A DNA stretch of 64,000 nt. Source: Ruegeria arenilitoris (GTDB lineage: Bacteria; Pseudomonadota; Alphaproteobacteria; Rhodobacterales; Rhodobacteraceae). The DNA lies in the NCBI RefSeq assembly GCF_042675705.1, contig NZ_JBHTJJ010000005.1; one strand, 5' to 3'. A model generated the notes under the pieces. It had not been told where the DNA came from and made no database searches. It was given only the letters and a program-made list of their open reading frames with translations. Within the stretch, counting starts at the first letter, position 1. Each line of letters opens with the position of its first letter. Shown here in pieces: positions 32,953 through 41,564 of the stretch. Made by a program: the position numbers and the translations under genes.

Positions 32953-34654
32953 TGGCGACCTTCAGGGGGGCCGCGCCTTCCTCGGCCAGTACCGCGTCCA
33001 GCCCGACCTCGAGTTTGCGACGGATCCGATCGGGGTCGGCCTCGCCATCGGTATCTTCGGGATCGATGAAGGACAACGCGCGCCGCCATTGGAAATCGGC
33101 CTCTCGGGTGCGCCCGACGGCCCAGTAGACGTCGCCCAAGTGGTCGTTGACCACCGGGTCCACGGCCATCAGTTCAACGGCGCGCTCCATATGCTCGACC
33201 GCCTCGTCGTACCGGCCCAAGCGAAACAGGACCCAGCCCAAGCTGTCGACGATATAGCCGCTGTCAGGCTGGATCGCGACGGCGCGCTCGATCATGTCCA
33301 GCGCCTCTTCCAGTTTTTCCTGCCGCTCGACCAGCGAGTACCCGAGATAGTTCAAAACCTGCGGCTGATCCGGGTTCAACTCCAAGGCACGCCTGAAATC
33401 TGCCTCGGCCCTGTCCCAGGCTTTGAGACGTTCGTGGCAGATGCCGCGGGCGTAATGCAGGAACCAGTTGCCACCTGAACCGGTTTCGGTCAGCTCGATG
33501 GCTCGGTCATACGAGGTTACAGCTGCGGCGTAGTTTTCCTGACGCCGCTGCAGGTCGGCCAAGGCGACATGGACACTGGGCAGGTTGGGCTGCCGGGCCG
33601 CCAGATTTTCCAGCACTTCGATCGCCGCATCCGGTTTCCCAGACTGAGCCAGAATTTCGGCACGCCCCAGTTCGGCTGCGTGGAAATCGCTGCTATCCGT
33701 GGGAACCTTTCGATAGGCTTCGGCGGCCAGGTCGTACTGGCTCAACTGCTCAAGCAGTTCCGCGCTCAGCAGAATCGCATCGATGTGATCGGGCCGGAGG
33801 TAAGTCGCGATCCGCGCGTAGAGCAGTACATAGTCATGTGCGGCCTCGGTGTTCAACGCCGCCCCGACCGAGAAAAAGACCTCGGCGACGCCTTCGGTGG
33901 CCGATCCGACATGGGTGAAAGGCAAGGTGCCACCGGCGCTGAGCGTGTCCACGTAGGTCTCGATCGACGGATCGCTGCCCGCCGCAAACACGTTTTCAAG
34001 GAATTGCAGAGCTTCGTCGTTGCGGTTGAGCTGCGACAACACTTCGACCCGCGCCAGCGCTGCGCGTCGCGAGAATCGCGCAACGATACTGTCGTCGGCC
34101 GCAAAGATCGCCTCGGCCCCTTCGAAATCGCCAACCGACGCCAGCGCCAGCGCCTTGTGATACAGCGCGAATTCCCGCAGACCGTCCTGCTGGGCGACCT
34201 CATCGAACTGCGCCAGCGCCTTGGTCATTTCGCCCTTGCCCAGATGCGCCCAGGCCGTCATCAACCCATCGACCAGCGGGCCAACGCCCTGGTTTTCCGG
34301 GTCACGGGCCAGCAATTCGTCGAACTTTCCGTCAGATACCAGTTTGGCGGAAACAACCATGCGCGCGGCCTGGTTGGGTTGCTCGTTTGCCTCCATGTCC
34401 TCGGCGATGGGCAGTGCGCGTTCCACATCGCCAAGAGCCACGCGCGCCAGTAGCACGCTTTCCTTGAGCTTGGTGTTGCCCGGATCGAAAATCAGGGCCT
34501 TCGAGTAGTACTCCTCGGCAGCCTTGTAGTCGCTTTCATAGATGGCTTGGCGTCCAGCCAGATAGGATCCCGCGCCGGAATCCGCGTGAACCGGAACGAC
34601 AGCTGCTGTCGCAAGAAACACGGCCAGCGCCGTGCGACGAACCAGTGAAACCAC
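32942..34654 (-). CDS. exported TPR-repeat protein
   Basis: A 570-residue protein starting at GTG 34654 with AGG upstream. It has a signal peptide (LVRRTALAVFLATAAVVPVHA) and then tetratricopeptide repeats over most of its length, clearest at about 360-540 (for example FRRALELNPDQPQVLNYLGY and AVEHMERAVELMAVDPVVND). TPRs scaffold protein complexes; here in the periplasm. No catalytic domain. It overlaps ispE, and the order TPR-ispE next to an ETF-QO gene recurs, as I recall, in Rhodobacteraceae. Confidence 0.85.
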   Translation of the reverse strand: MVSLVRRTALAVFLATAAVVPVHADSGAGSYLAGRQAIYESDYKAAEEYYSKALIFDPGNTKLKESVLLARVALGDVERALPIAEDMEANEQPNQAARMVVSAKLVSDGKFDELLARDPENQGVGPLVDGLMTAWAHLGKGEMTKALAQFDEVAQQDGLREFALYHKALALASVGDFEGAEAIFAADDSIVARFSRRAALARVEVLSQLNRNDEALQFLENVFAAGSDPSIETYVDTLSAGGTLPFTHVGSATEGVAEVFFSVGAALNTEAAHDYVLLYARIATYLRPDHIDAILLSAELLEQLSQYDLAAEAYRKVPTDSSDFHAAELGRAEILAQSGKPDAAIEVLENLAARQPNLPSVHVALADLQRRQENYAAAVTSYDRAIELTETGSGGNWFLHYARGICHERLKAWDRAEADFRRALELNPDQPQVLNYLGYSLVERQEKLEEALDMIERAVAIQPDSGYIVDSLGWVLFRLGRYDEAVEHMERAVELMAVDPVVNDHLGDVYWAVGRTREADFQWRRALSFIDPEDTDGEADPDRIRRKLEVGLDAVLAEEGAAPLKVANGD

Positions 34655-34713
34655 CTAATACCTGCCTTGTCTGCCTACGATTGCAGGATAAGCTAGGGCC
34701 TTGGCCCGCCAGA

Positions 34714-34756
34714 GGCAATGGCGGAGCGTTCACGGCCCCGCCATTGCCCGGGTTTT
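34714..34756. terminator. hairpin between ETF-QO and TPR genes
   Basis: An 11-base perfect inverted repeat, GGCAATGGCGG (34714-34724) and CCGCCATTGCC (34738-34748), with a 13-base loop. T-rich sequence follows only on the plus strand, so for the minus-strand ETF-QO gene it is a hairpin without a proper U tract. Its role as terminator is likely but not textbook. Confidence 0.5.
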
Positions 34757-34759
34757 TGC

Positions 34760-36406
34760 CTACATGTTGGGGTAGTTCGGTCCGTCCCCACCCTGCGGCG
34801 TGGTCCACGTGATGTTCTGGCTGGGATCCTTGATGTCACAGGTCTTGCAGTGGACGCAGTTCTGGAAGTTGATCACGAATCGAGGCTCGGCCTCGTCCTT
34901 CACCACTTCGTACACGCCCGCCGGGCAATACCGCTGCGCCGGTTCATCAAACTTGGGCAGGTTGACCTTTACCGGAATCTCGGGGTCGGTCAGCTTCAGG
35001 TGACAGGGCTGGCTTTCTTCATGGTTGGTGAACGAAAACGCCACGTTGGTCAGACGATCGAAAGACAGCGTGCCATCGGGCTTCGGATAGTCGATGGGGG
35101 TGTGCTTGTTGGCATCCTCGGTCGCCTCGGCGTCGTTCTTGCCATGGCCCAGCGTCCCCAGCAGCGAGAAGCCCAGCGTGTTGGTCCACATGTCCATACC
35201 GCCCAGCACCAGCGAAGCGGTCAGGCCGTATTTCGACCACAGCGGCTTGACGTTGCGAACCTTCTTGAGGTCGCGGCCGATCGCACCGTTGCGCACCTCG
35301 TCTTCATAGGCGGACAGTTCGTCGCCCGACCGGTCGGCCTTGATGGCCTCGAACGCGGCCTCGGCCGCTGCCTTGCCCGACAGCATCGCGTTGTGGTTGC
35401 CCTTGATGCGCGGCACGTTGACCATGCCCGCCGAGCAGCCCAGCAGCGCGACACCCGGCGCCACCAGCTTTGGCATCGACTGGTACCCGCCCTCGGTGAT
35501 CGCCCGGGCGCCATAGGCCACGCGCTTGCCGCCTTTCAGCAGGTCGGCCACCACCGGGTGATGCTTGAATCGCTGGAATTCCATGTAAGGGAACAGGTGC
35601 GGGTTCTTGTAGTTCAGGTGCACCACGAAGCCCACATAGACCTGGTTGTTTTCCAGGTGATAGATGAACGACCCGCCCCCGGCATTGCCGCCCAGCGGCC
35701 AGCCCATCGTGTGGGTGACGCTGCCTTCCTTGTGCTTGGCGGGGTCGATCTCCCAGATTTCCTTCATACCGATGCCGTATTTCTGCGGCTCTTTCCCGGC
35801 TGACAGATCGTATTTCGCGATCACTTCCTTGGACAGCGACCCGCGCACCCCTTCCGACAGGAAGACGTATTTGCCGTGCAATTCCATACCCGGCTCGGTG
35901 TTGGGGCCATAGGACCCGTCGGGCTCCAGTCCGAACACACCGGCCACGACACCCTTGACCTCGCCATTGTCGCCATAGACCAGCTCCGAGCAAGCCATGC
36001 CGGGGAAGATCTCGACGCCCAGTTCCTCGGCCTGTTCGGCCATCCAGCGGCAGACATTGCCCATCGAGACGATGTAGTTGCCGTGGTTGTTCATCAGCGG
36101 CGGCATCGGCCAGTTCGGGATGCGCAACTTGCCGGCCTCTCCCAGCATATAGAAATTGTCTTCGCGCACGGGCACGTTCAGCGGCGCGCCCTTTTCCTTC
36201 CAGTCGGGGATCAGCGCATCCAAGCCGCACGGGTCCAGCACCGCGCCAGACAGGATATGCGCGCCCACTTCCGAGCCCTTCTCCAGCACGACCACGTTCA
36301 GGTCGGCGTCCAGCTGTTTCAGACGAATGGCCGCCGACAGGCCCGCCGGGCCTGCGCCCACGATCACCACGTCGTATTCCATCGCTTCGCGTTCAATTTC
36401 GGCCAT
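34760..36406 (-). CDS. etfD: electron transfer flavoprotein-ubiquinone oxidoreductase
   Basis: This 548-residue enzyme moves electrons from ETF (fed by acyl-CoA dehydrogenases) into the ubiquinone pool at the inner membrane. It shows the FAD-binding YDVVIVGAGPAGLSAAIRLK and the C-terminal 4Fe-4S ferredoxin-like motif NCVHCKTCDIKDPSQNITW with an additional upstream Cys (RYCPAG). It ends PQGGDGPNYPNM, typical of the family. The ribosome site GGAGGAG is strong. It would serve acyl-CoA dehydrogenases such as that at 49012. Confidence 0.95.
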   Translation of the reverse strand: MAEIEREAMEYDVVIVGAGPAGLSAAIRLKQLDADLNVVVLEKGSEVGAHILSGAVLDPCGLDALIPDWKEKGAPLNVPVREDNFYMLGEAGKLRIPNWPMPPLMNNHGNYIVSMGNVCRWMAEQAEELGVEIFPGMACSELVYGDNGEVKGVVAGVFGLEPDGSYGPNTEPGMELHGKYVFLSEGVRGSLSKEVIAKYDLSAGKEPQKYGIGMKEIWEIDPAKHKEGSVTHTMGWPLGGNAGGGSFIYHLENNQVYVGFVVHLNYKNPHLFPYMEFQRFKHHPVVADLLKGGKRVAYGARAITEGGYQSMPKLVAPGVALLGCSAGMVNVPRIKGNHNAMLSGKAAAEAAFEAIKADRSGDELSAYEDEVRNGAIGRDLKKVRNVKPLWSKYGLTASLVLGGMDMWTNTLGFSLLGTLGHGKNDAEATEDANKHTPIDYPKPDGTLSFDRLTNVAFSFTNHEESQPCHLKLTDPEIPVKVNLPKFDEPAQRYCPAGVYEVVKDEAEPRFVINFQNCVHCKTCDIKDPSQNITWTTPQGGDGPNYPNM

Positions 36407-36542
36407 CGTGGGCTCCTCCGCTAACTATCCGAATTGGCGCCTGGGGCGCGGGCTCGGCGAAATTTTGTTTCCCGGCTGATTACCTGCTGGAAAAGACCTT
36501 GGTCAATCAAAACACGGCGTAACATTGCTGCAATGCGGCAGA

Positions 36543-36998
36543 TCAGCCCTCGGGCGCGTCACCCATCAGGTACCTGGGGCCGCTACCATGCGCCTTGGCC
36601 CGGTCGTCTGGGTTGTAGAGCGCGCATTTCGGCAGGCTCAGGCAGCCACAGCCGATGCAGCCGTCCAGATTGTCGCGCAGGCGCAGCAGAGTGTCGATTC
36701 GCTGGTCCAGATGCGCACGCAGGCTAAGGCTGATCTTTTTCCAATCCGCCGGCGTGGGCGTGCGGTTGTCGGGCAGCCCGGCCAGAACCTCGCGGATTTC
36801 GGGCAGGGTCAGGCCGAACTGCTGAGCGATCATCACGAAACTCAGCCGACGGATGTCGGCGCGCTGATACCGCCGCTGACCGCCCGGATTGCGCCAGGGG
36901 GAAATCAACCCCTGCGCCTCGTAATAGCGGATGGCGGACACCGCCAACCCCGTGCGGCGCGCCAGCGCGCCGATGGAAAGGCCTTCGGATGCGGGCAT
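36543..36998 (-). CDS. soxR: redox-sensitive transcriptional activator SoxR
   Basis: A 151-residue MerR-family regulator. The N-terminal winged helix contains SIGALARRTGLAVSAIRYYEAQG, and the C-terminal [2Fe-2S] site is CIGCGCLSLPKC with Cys114, 117, 119 and 125, the same spacing as E. coli SoxR. It senses redox-cycling compounds. There is no soxS next to it; the divergent neighbour is a VOC-family protein, a probable target. 136 bases separate it from the ETF-QO gene and show nothing else. Confidence 0.95.
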   Translation of the reverse strand: MPASEGLSIGALARRTGLAVSAIRYYEAQGLISPWRNPGGQRRYQRADIRRLSFVMIAQQFGLTLPEIREVLAGLPDNRTPTPADWKKISLSLRAHLDQRIDTLLRLRDNLDGCIGCGCLSLPKCALYNPDDRAKAHGSGPRYLMGDAPEG

Positions 36999-37023
36999 GA
37001 TCTCCTCCCAAAAAAAAATTCTC

Positions 37024-37054
37024 TTGAGCTAAAGTTAGGTTTAGGAATTACGGT
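37024..37054 (+). promoter_or_regulatory. candidate SoxR-dependent promoter
   Basis: A -35 like TTGAGC (37024-37029) and a weak -10 TACGGT (37049-37054) are separated by 19 bases, the long spacing used by MerR-type activators. Within it lies a dyad GCTAAA-N6-TTTAGG (37028-37045). It does not match the enteric SoxR box closely. Confidence 0.35.
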
Positions 37055-37093
37055 GAGTCGAAACAAGCCTGAACATGAAAAGGAGACCCCGTG

Positions 37094-37471
37094 ATGGCGA
37101 CGCTGGAACACACGAACTTCACCGTCCGCAACCCGCAGGCGACCGCCGCCTGGATGCAGGACGTATTCGGATGGAAGACCCGCTGGGAGGGCCCGGCGAT
37201 CGCGGGGGGCTACACCGTGCATGTGGGCAGCGCGCATACCTATCTGGCGCTTTACGCCCCGGCCGACCCAAAACCGTCGGGCGAAAGCAGCTATGACATA
37301 GTCGGCGGGCTGAACCATGTGGGCGTGCTGGTCGAGGACATCGACGCGACCGAGGCCAAGGTCCGCGCCGCGGGCTTCGAGCCGCACAACCACGCCGACT
37401 ATGAGCCCGGCCGCCGGTTCTATTTCGACGATGACAACGGCATCGAATTCGAGGTGGTTCAATATGATTGA
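37094..37471 (+). CDS. VOC (glyoxalase/bleomycin-resistance) family protein
   Basis: A 125-residue single VOC module pair: LEHTNFTVRNPQATAAWMQD at the start, LNHVGVLVEDIDATEAKVRAAG in the second half, and GIEFEVVQYD at the end, with His and Glu in the usual metal positions. ATG 37094 follows AGGAG. VOC proteins include dioxygenases, glyoxalases and antibiotic-sequestering proteins; the substrate is unknown. It is divergent from soxR, so it is probably induced by redox-active compounds and may handle one. Confidence 0.85.
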   Translation: MATLEHTNFTVRNPQATAAWMQDVFGWKTRWEGPAIAGGYTVHVGSAHTYLALYAPADPKPSGESSYDIVGGLNHVGVLVEDIDATEAKVRAAGFEPHNHADYEPGRRFYFDDDNGIEFEVVQYD

Positions 37472-37568
37472 GATGCTCTGGTTCGGCGCCGAAGCGCATC
37501 GCTGGAAACGCGGTGATCTGCTGGGGCACCGGCACAATCTGAGACCCCCACCGCCCCGACGGCGTTAA
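37464..37568 (+). CDS. possible 34-residue ORF overlapping the VOC gene
   Basis: An ATG at 37464 lies inside the end of the VOC gene (8-base overlap) and opens 34 codons beginning MIEMLWFGAEAHRWKRGD and ending in a Pro/Arg-rich tail. The upstream sequence (GAGGTGG) can serve as a ribosome site. Translation is not certain; composition alone cannot separate it from a chance frame. Confidence 0.3.
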   Translation: MIEMLWFGAEAHRWKRGDLLGHRHNLRPPPPRRR

Positions 37569-37583
37569 GTTGCGGATTGCAGG

Positions 37584-37680
37584 GGCCAAACCCCTTGGCC
37601 TCTTGCATTTCACGCCATATTTGGGTCAGGTAATTGCCAACCCATCTTTCGCCCCGACGCTGGTCTCATGCGGCGGGGCG
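37584..37680. other. greA leader with two inverted repeats
   Basis: The 141 bases before greA contain a hairpin GGCCAA-N5-TTGGCC (37584-37600), a weak terminator candidate for the VOC unit, and a longer-range inverted repeat CGCCCCG (37650-37656) with CGGGGCG (37674-37680). No coding potential was seen. Confidence 0.4.
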
Positions 37681-37709
37681 ACTCAATTTGTGCGTGGAAA
37701 AAAGAAGAT

Positions 37710-38180
37710 ATGGAAAAGATCCCCATGACGCCCGCGGGCTTTGCCGCGCTCGAGGCAGAGCTCAAGCAACTCAAGTCCGTTGAACGCCCCGCCATCATCG
37801 AGGCCATCGCCTCGGCGCGCGAACTGGGCGACCTGAAGGAAAACGCCGAATACCACTCGGCCCGCGAAAAACAGGGCTTCATCGAAGGCCGCATCAAGGA
37901 ACTGGAAGGCGTTCTGTCGCTGGCCGAGGTGATCGATCCGACCAAACTGTCGGGCGCGATCAAGTTCGGCGCCAAGGTCACCCTGGTCGACGAGGACACC
38001 GACGAGGAAAAGACCTGGCAGATCGTGGGCGAGCATGAGGCCAATATCGAAAAGGGCCTGCTGAACATCAAATCGCCCATCGCCCGCGCCCTGATCGGCA
38101 AGGAAGAAGGCGACAGCGTCGAGGTGCGCACCCCCGGCGGCGTGCGCTCGTACGAAGTGCTGAGCATCCACTACGCCTGA
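37710..38180 (+). CDS. greA: transcription elongation factor GreA
   Basis: GreA rescues backtracked RNA polymerase by stimulating transcript cleavage. The 156-residue protein has the N-terminal coiled coil (MEKIPMTPAGFAALEAELKQ) with the acidic tip region ARELGDLKENAEYHSAREKQ, and the C-terminal FKBP-like domain ending GVRSYEVLSIHY. Start ATG 37710 fits the conserved N-terminus; in-frame upstream codons are not conserved in type. Confidence 0.95.
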   Translation: MEKIPMTPAGFAALEAELKQLKSVERPAIIEAIASARELGDLKENAEYHSAREKQGFIEGRIKELEGVLSLAEVIDPTKLSGAIKFGAKVTLVDEDTDEEKTWQIVGEHEANIEKGLLNIKSPIARALIGKEEGDSVEVRTPGGVRSYEVLSIHYA

Positions 38181-38192
38181 TCGGAGCGCGTC

Positions 38193-39185
38193 ATGTCGGG
38201 CCAAGACCCTGATCCGGACAGCAAACGCCCCACCTGGCTGGGCATCTATGACCGTCCGGGCCGACCCAGCGTCACCGGGATCGAGATTGCGGCCGCGGCC
38301 CTCAGCCTGATATGGCTGGTGGTGGCCGTGGTCTTTCTGGTGCTGCCCGAGCAGACGCAGGCCGGCGGTTTCATCGTGATGCTGCTTGCGGTTTTCATGC
38401 CGGTGGCGATGATCTGGGTCGCGGCGTTGGCCATGCGCGCCAGTCGCATCATGCGCGAAGAGAGCGCCCGGCTGCAGACCGCGATCGACGCGATCCGCCA
38501 AGCCTATGTATCGCAGCAACAGCGCTCGGCCAGCACCTACGAACCCGCGGTGGCCCGGAAACTGGATGAAATCGCCGCGGCTGCCCGGCACACCCAAAGC
38601 ACGCTGGCCACTTTCTCCAGCAAGCGGCGGGATCTTGCGCCGCTGGCAAGACCTGCGGCACCCTCGGGCCAGACCTCGTTGGAACTGGGTACTCCGGCCG
38701 AGGAGATACCGACTCCTCTGCCCACCGACATTTTCATCCGCGCGCTGAACTTTCCCGAAACCGTCGAGGATACCGAAGGCTTCAACGCCCTGCGCCGCGC
38801 CATGAAGGACCGCAAGACCGCGCAACTGGTGCAGGCCGCCGAGGACGTGCTGACCCTGCTCAGCCAGGAAGGCATCTACATGGACGACCTGCGCCCGGAC
38901 ATGGCCCGCCCCGAGGTCTGGCGCCAGTTCGCCAAGGGCGAACGCGGGCGTGCGGTCGCTGCTTTGGGCGGTATCCGCGACCGGTCGTGCCTGGCGCTGA
39001 CCTCGGCGCGGATGAAACAGGACCCGATCTTTCGCGATGCGGTGCATCACTTCCTGCGCCGCTTCGACACCATGATCGTCGAGTTCGAACCTGTGGCCAG
39101 CGACGCCGACCTGACCGCCTTGGGCGACACGCGCACGGCGCGCGCCTTCATGCTGCTGGGTCGAGTGGCCGGGACCTTCGACTAG
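38193..39185 (+). CDS. conserved membrane protein with coiled coil
   Basis: A 330-residue protein. Two hydrophobic segments (about 29-52 and 57-82) follow a short N-terminus, then a helical, probably coiled-coil region (about 85-130, MRASRIMREESARLQTAIDAI) and a cytosolic C-terminal domain of about 160 residues (VLTLLSQEGIYMDDLRPDMA) with no known motif. It is 12 bases after greA and may share its transcript. Its TAG stop coincides with that of the convergent GNAT gene in a CTAG. Confidence 0.75.
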   Translation: MSGQDPDPDSKRPTWLGIYDRPGRPSVTGIEIAAAALSLIWLVVAVVFLVLPEQTQAGGFIVMLLAVFMPVAMIWVAALAMRASRIMREESARLQTAIDAIRQAYVSQQQRSASTYEPAVARKLDEIAAAARHTQSTLATFSSKRRDLAPLARPAAPSGQTSLELGTPAEEIPTPLPTDIFIRALNFPETVEDTEGFNALRRAMKDRKTAQLVQAAEDVLTLLSQEGIYMDDLRPDMARPEVWRQFAKGERGRAVAALGGIRDRSCLALTSARMKQDPIFRDAVHHFLRRFDTMIVEFEPVASDADLTALGDTRTARAFMLLGRVAGTFD

Positions 39186-39778
39186 CCACCGTCGGTCACG
39201 ACCCAACGCATTTTCGTAGCCGAACTGAAGCCGAGCAGGTGTTTGAACGGGCCGGTACGGTCCTGCCCGATCACCTGAAACCCTTCACGCTCGTACAGGA
39301 TACGCGCGCGCGGGTTGGTGTCGATCACGTCCAGGTGCACCTCGTGCATGCCCAGCCTCTGCGCTTCGTCCTTGATCGCCCCCAGCAACAGGGTCCCGAC
39401 ACCCTGCCCGCGCGCCTCGGCTGCCACGCATATGCCATCCATCTGGAACACGCCCGGCTTCAGGTCGCGCTCCAGAACGCTCAGGATCAGGCCCCGCCAT
39501 AGGGCACCGAACCAGCCATAGACCCGGGCCAGATCCGCCAGCCCGCCCTGCGTCAGCCCACCGTCGCGGGTCTTGTACCCGGCCAGCCCCAGCATCCGCC
39601 CATCCGCATCCCGAGCCACCAGGGCGAATTCTGGGTTCAGCACCCGTTCGAAAAAGGCCAGCCCGCGCGCGTCCGGACCCATCACGCGCGATAGTTTGCC
39701 CGAGAACGCCTGCCAGAACAGCTCTGCTGCCCGCGCGCGCTCATCGGGGGAAAACCCGCGCGAGACCGAAACCGTCAC
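39182..39778 (-). CDS. GNAT family N-acetyltransferase
   Basis: A 198-residue acetyl-CoA-dependent acyltransferase. The acetyl-CoA-binding motif A is visible: GICVAAEARGQGVGTLLLGAI, and the C-terminal LDVIDTNPRARILYEREGF is motif B. The substrate is unknown. Its start overlaps the moeA stop (ATGA at 39775-39778), so it is translated from the molybdenum-cofactor transcript. Confidence 0.85.
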   Translation of the reverse strand: MTVSVSRGFSPDERARAAELFWQAFSGKLSRVMGPDARGLAFFERVLNPEFALVARDADGRMLGLAGYKTRDGGLTQGGLADLARVYGWFGALWRGLILSVLERDLKPGVFQMDGICVAAEARGQGVGTLLLGAIKDEAQRLGMHEVHLDVIDTNPRARILYEREGFQVIGQDRTGPFKHLLGFSSATKMRWVVTDGG

Positions 39779-41034
39779 AGGCCGAAACTGCCATAGGGTA
39801 TGAAGCGAACCGGGTCTCCGGGCTGGATGTCCAGCGGGCCGTCCGGCAGTTCGACCAGCCCTTCGGCCCAGCTGAGCCCGCTGATGCGACCCGACCCTTC
39901 CGAGTGGAACACCTCGACCCGGCCGTCGCGGACCCGGGCGCGCAGGTATTCACGGCGGCCCGGTTTCTTGCGCTTGGCGAACCCGGCGGGCAGGTCATAG
40001 CCCTGCGGCTGCTGCCACCCCTCGCCCGCCATCAACCCCAGCGCGGGCCGGGCAAAGATCAGAGTGCAGACCATCGCCGCCACCGGATTGCCCGGCAGGC
40101 CGAACACAGGCGTGCCCTGCCACAGGCCCAGCGCCAGCGGGCGGCCCGGTTTCAGCGCGATGCGCCATTCCTGCAAGGCCCCCGTCGCGCGAAGCAGGGC
40201 CGAGACATGATCCTCGTCCCCCGCCGAAGCGCCGCCGCTGGTCAGGATCGCGTCGGTCTGTTGCGCGGCCTGGTCCAGCCGGTCCCGCAGCGCGGCCCGG
40301 TCGTCGCCCACGCGGCCCAGATCGACCGGCACAAAGCCCATCCGTTGCAGCATCGCCAGCAGCATCGGGCGGTTTGCATCATAGATCTGACCCGGCCCCG
40401 CGGCCTGACCCGGATCACGCAATTCATCGCCGGTGGACAGAACCCCCACACGCAAGGGGCTGCGGACCGGGACCTCGGCCACGCCCACCGCCGACAGCAG
40501 CGCCAGATCGGCGGGTGTCAGGCGTCGCCCGGCAGGCAGAGCCAAGGCGTCGGCCTGCACGTCTTCGCCCGCCTTGCGCGTATTGGCGCCGGCCTTCAAA
40601 GGCCCGTTGAAGGCGATGTGGCCGTCTTGCACGGTCACGTCCTCTTCCAGAATGACGGTATCCACGCCCTCGGGCAGCGGCGCGCCGGTCAGAACGCGCA
40701 GCGCCTGCCCCTCCGGCACGGCCCCCGCAAAGGGTACACCCGCCGCCGCGCGCCCCTCGGCCAGCGGCAGGATTTGCGGGCCCTCGGGTCGACCACCGGC
40801 GAAGCCGTACCCGTCCACCGCCGTGTTGGGCAGCGGCGGATTCGACCGTTGCGCGATCACGTCCTGCGCCAGAACACGCCCGCAGGCTTGACCAACGGGC
40901 AGGGTCTCGACATTGGCCACCGGGTGCAGCCGGTCGCGCAGCAGGGCCAGCGCGTCATCGACCGGGGTCCATTCGACCCCCGGCGGCAGGGCGAAACAGT
41001 CGTTTTTAAGCGGTGGAGGCGCGATCTTCGGCAT
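39775..41034 (-). CDS. moeA: molybdopterin molybdotransferase
   Basis: MoeA inserts molybdate into adenylylated molybdopterin. The protein shows QRSNPPLPNTAVDGYGF (the conserved N-terminal domain), PVRSPLRVGVLSTGDEL and TSGGASAGDEDHV in the MogA-like domain, and a C-terminal beta-domain. I prefer ATG 41034 (MPKIAPPPLKND, 419 residues), which has GAGGA upstream; ATG 41052 has none. It follows mobB and mobA in one transcript. Confidence 0.93.
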   Translation of the reverse strand: MPKIAPPPLKNDCFALPPGVEWTPVDDALALLRDRLHPVANVETLPVGQACGRVLAQDVIAQRSNPPLPNTAVDGYGFAGGRPEGPQILPLAEGRAAAGVPFAGAVPEGQALRVLTGAPLPEGVDTVILEEDVTVQDGHIAFNGPLKAGANTRKAGEDVQADALALPAGRRLTPADLALLSAVGVAEVPVRSPLRVGVLSTGDELRDPGQAAGPGQIYDANRPMLLAMLQRMGFVPVDLGRVGDDRAALRDRLDQAAQQTDAILTSGGASAGDEDHVSALLRATGALQEWRIALKPGRPLALGLWQGTPVFGLPGNPVAAMVCTLIFARPALGLMAGEGWQQPQGYDLPAGFAKRKKPGRREYLRARVRDGRVEVFHSEGSGRISGLSWAEGLVELPDGPLDIQPGDPVRFIPYGSFGL

Positions 41035-41054
41035 GGTCCGGTCCTCGGGCATGG

Positions 41055-41564
41055 TCAGGGGCTGGGCCGCGGCCCCAAGCCGACCTCGGCCAGGATGAAA
41101 TCGGCAATGGCAGGCGTGTCGTTCAGATCGAAGACCGGACGGTCCAGATCCAGCGGCGTGTCGCTGGCCACCGCGCGGATCGTCGGATCGTCAGCGGCGA
41201 TCAGCGGGTTTCCGCGCTGGGCGCGAAAGGCCTCGACCTTGGGGTGGCGCGCGCGCTTGTACCCCTCGACCAACACCAGATCGACCGGGGACAGACGCGC
41301 CAGAAGGTCGTCCAACGGCGGCTCAGGCGCGCCGCGCAGCTCTTGCATCAAGGCGATGCGGCGGCTGGATGCCAGCAGAACCTCGGACGCCCCGGCGGTT
41401 CGGTGGCGATGGCTGTCCGTGCCCGGCTGGTCCACGTCAACCGCGTGGTGAGCGTGTTTGACGGTCGAGACACGGAACCCGCGCCCGGTGATCTCGGCCA
41501 CCAGGCGCTCGACCAGTCCGGTCTTGCCCGCATTCTTCCAGCCGGTAACGCCGTAGACCTTCAT
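41055..41564 (-). CDS. mobB: molybdopterin-guanine dinucleotide biosynthesis protein B
   Basis: MobB is a GTP-binding P-loop protein that assists MobA in forming the MGD cofactor. The 169-residue protein has Walker A GWKNAGKTGLVERL and the downstream FRVSTVKHAHHAVDVD and LVLVEGYKRARHPKVE motifs typical of MobB. Its start overlaps the mobA stop (ATGA at 41561-41564). Confidence 0.93.
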   Translation of the reverse strand: MKVYGVTGWKNAGKTGLVERLVAEITGRGFRVSTVKHAHHAVDVDQPGTDSHRHRTAGASEVLLASSRRIALMQELRGAPEPPLDDLLARLSPVDLVLVEGYKRARHPKVEAFRAQRGNPLIAADDPTIRAVASDTPLDLDRPVFDLNDTPAIADFILAEVGLGPRPSP

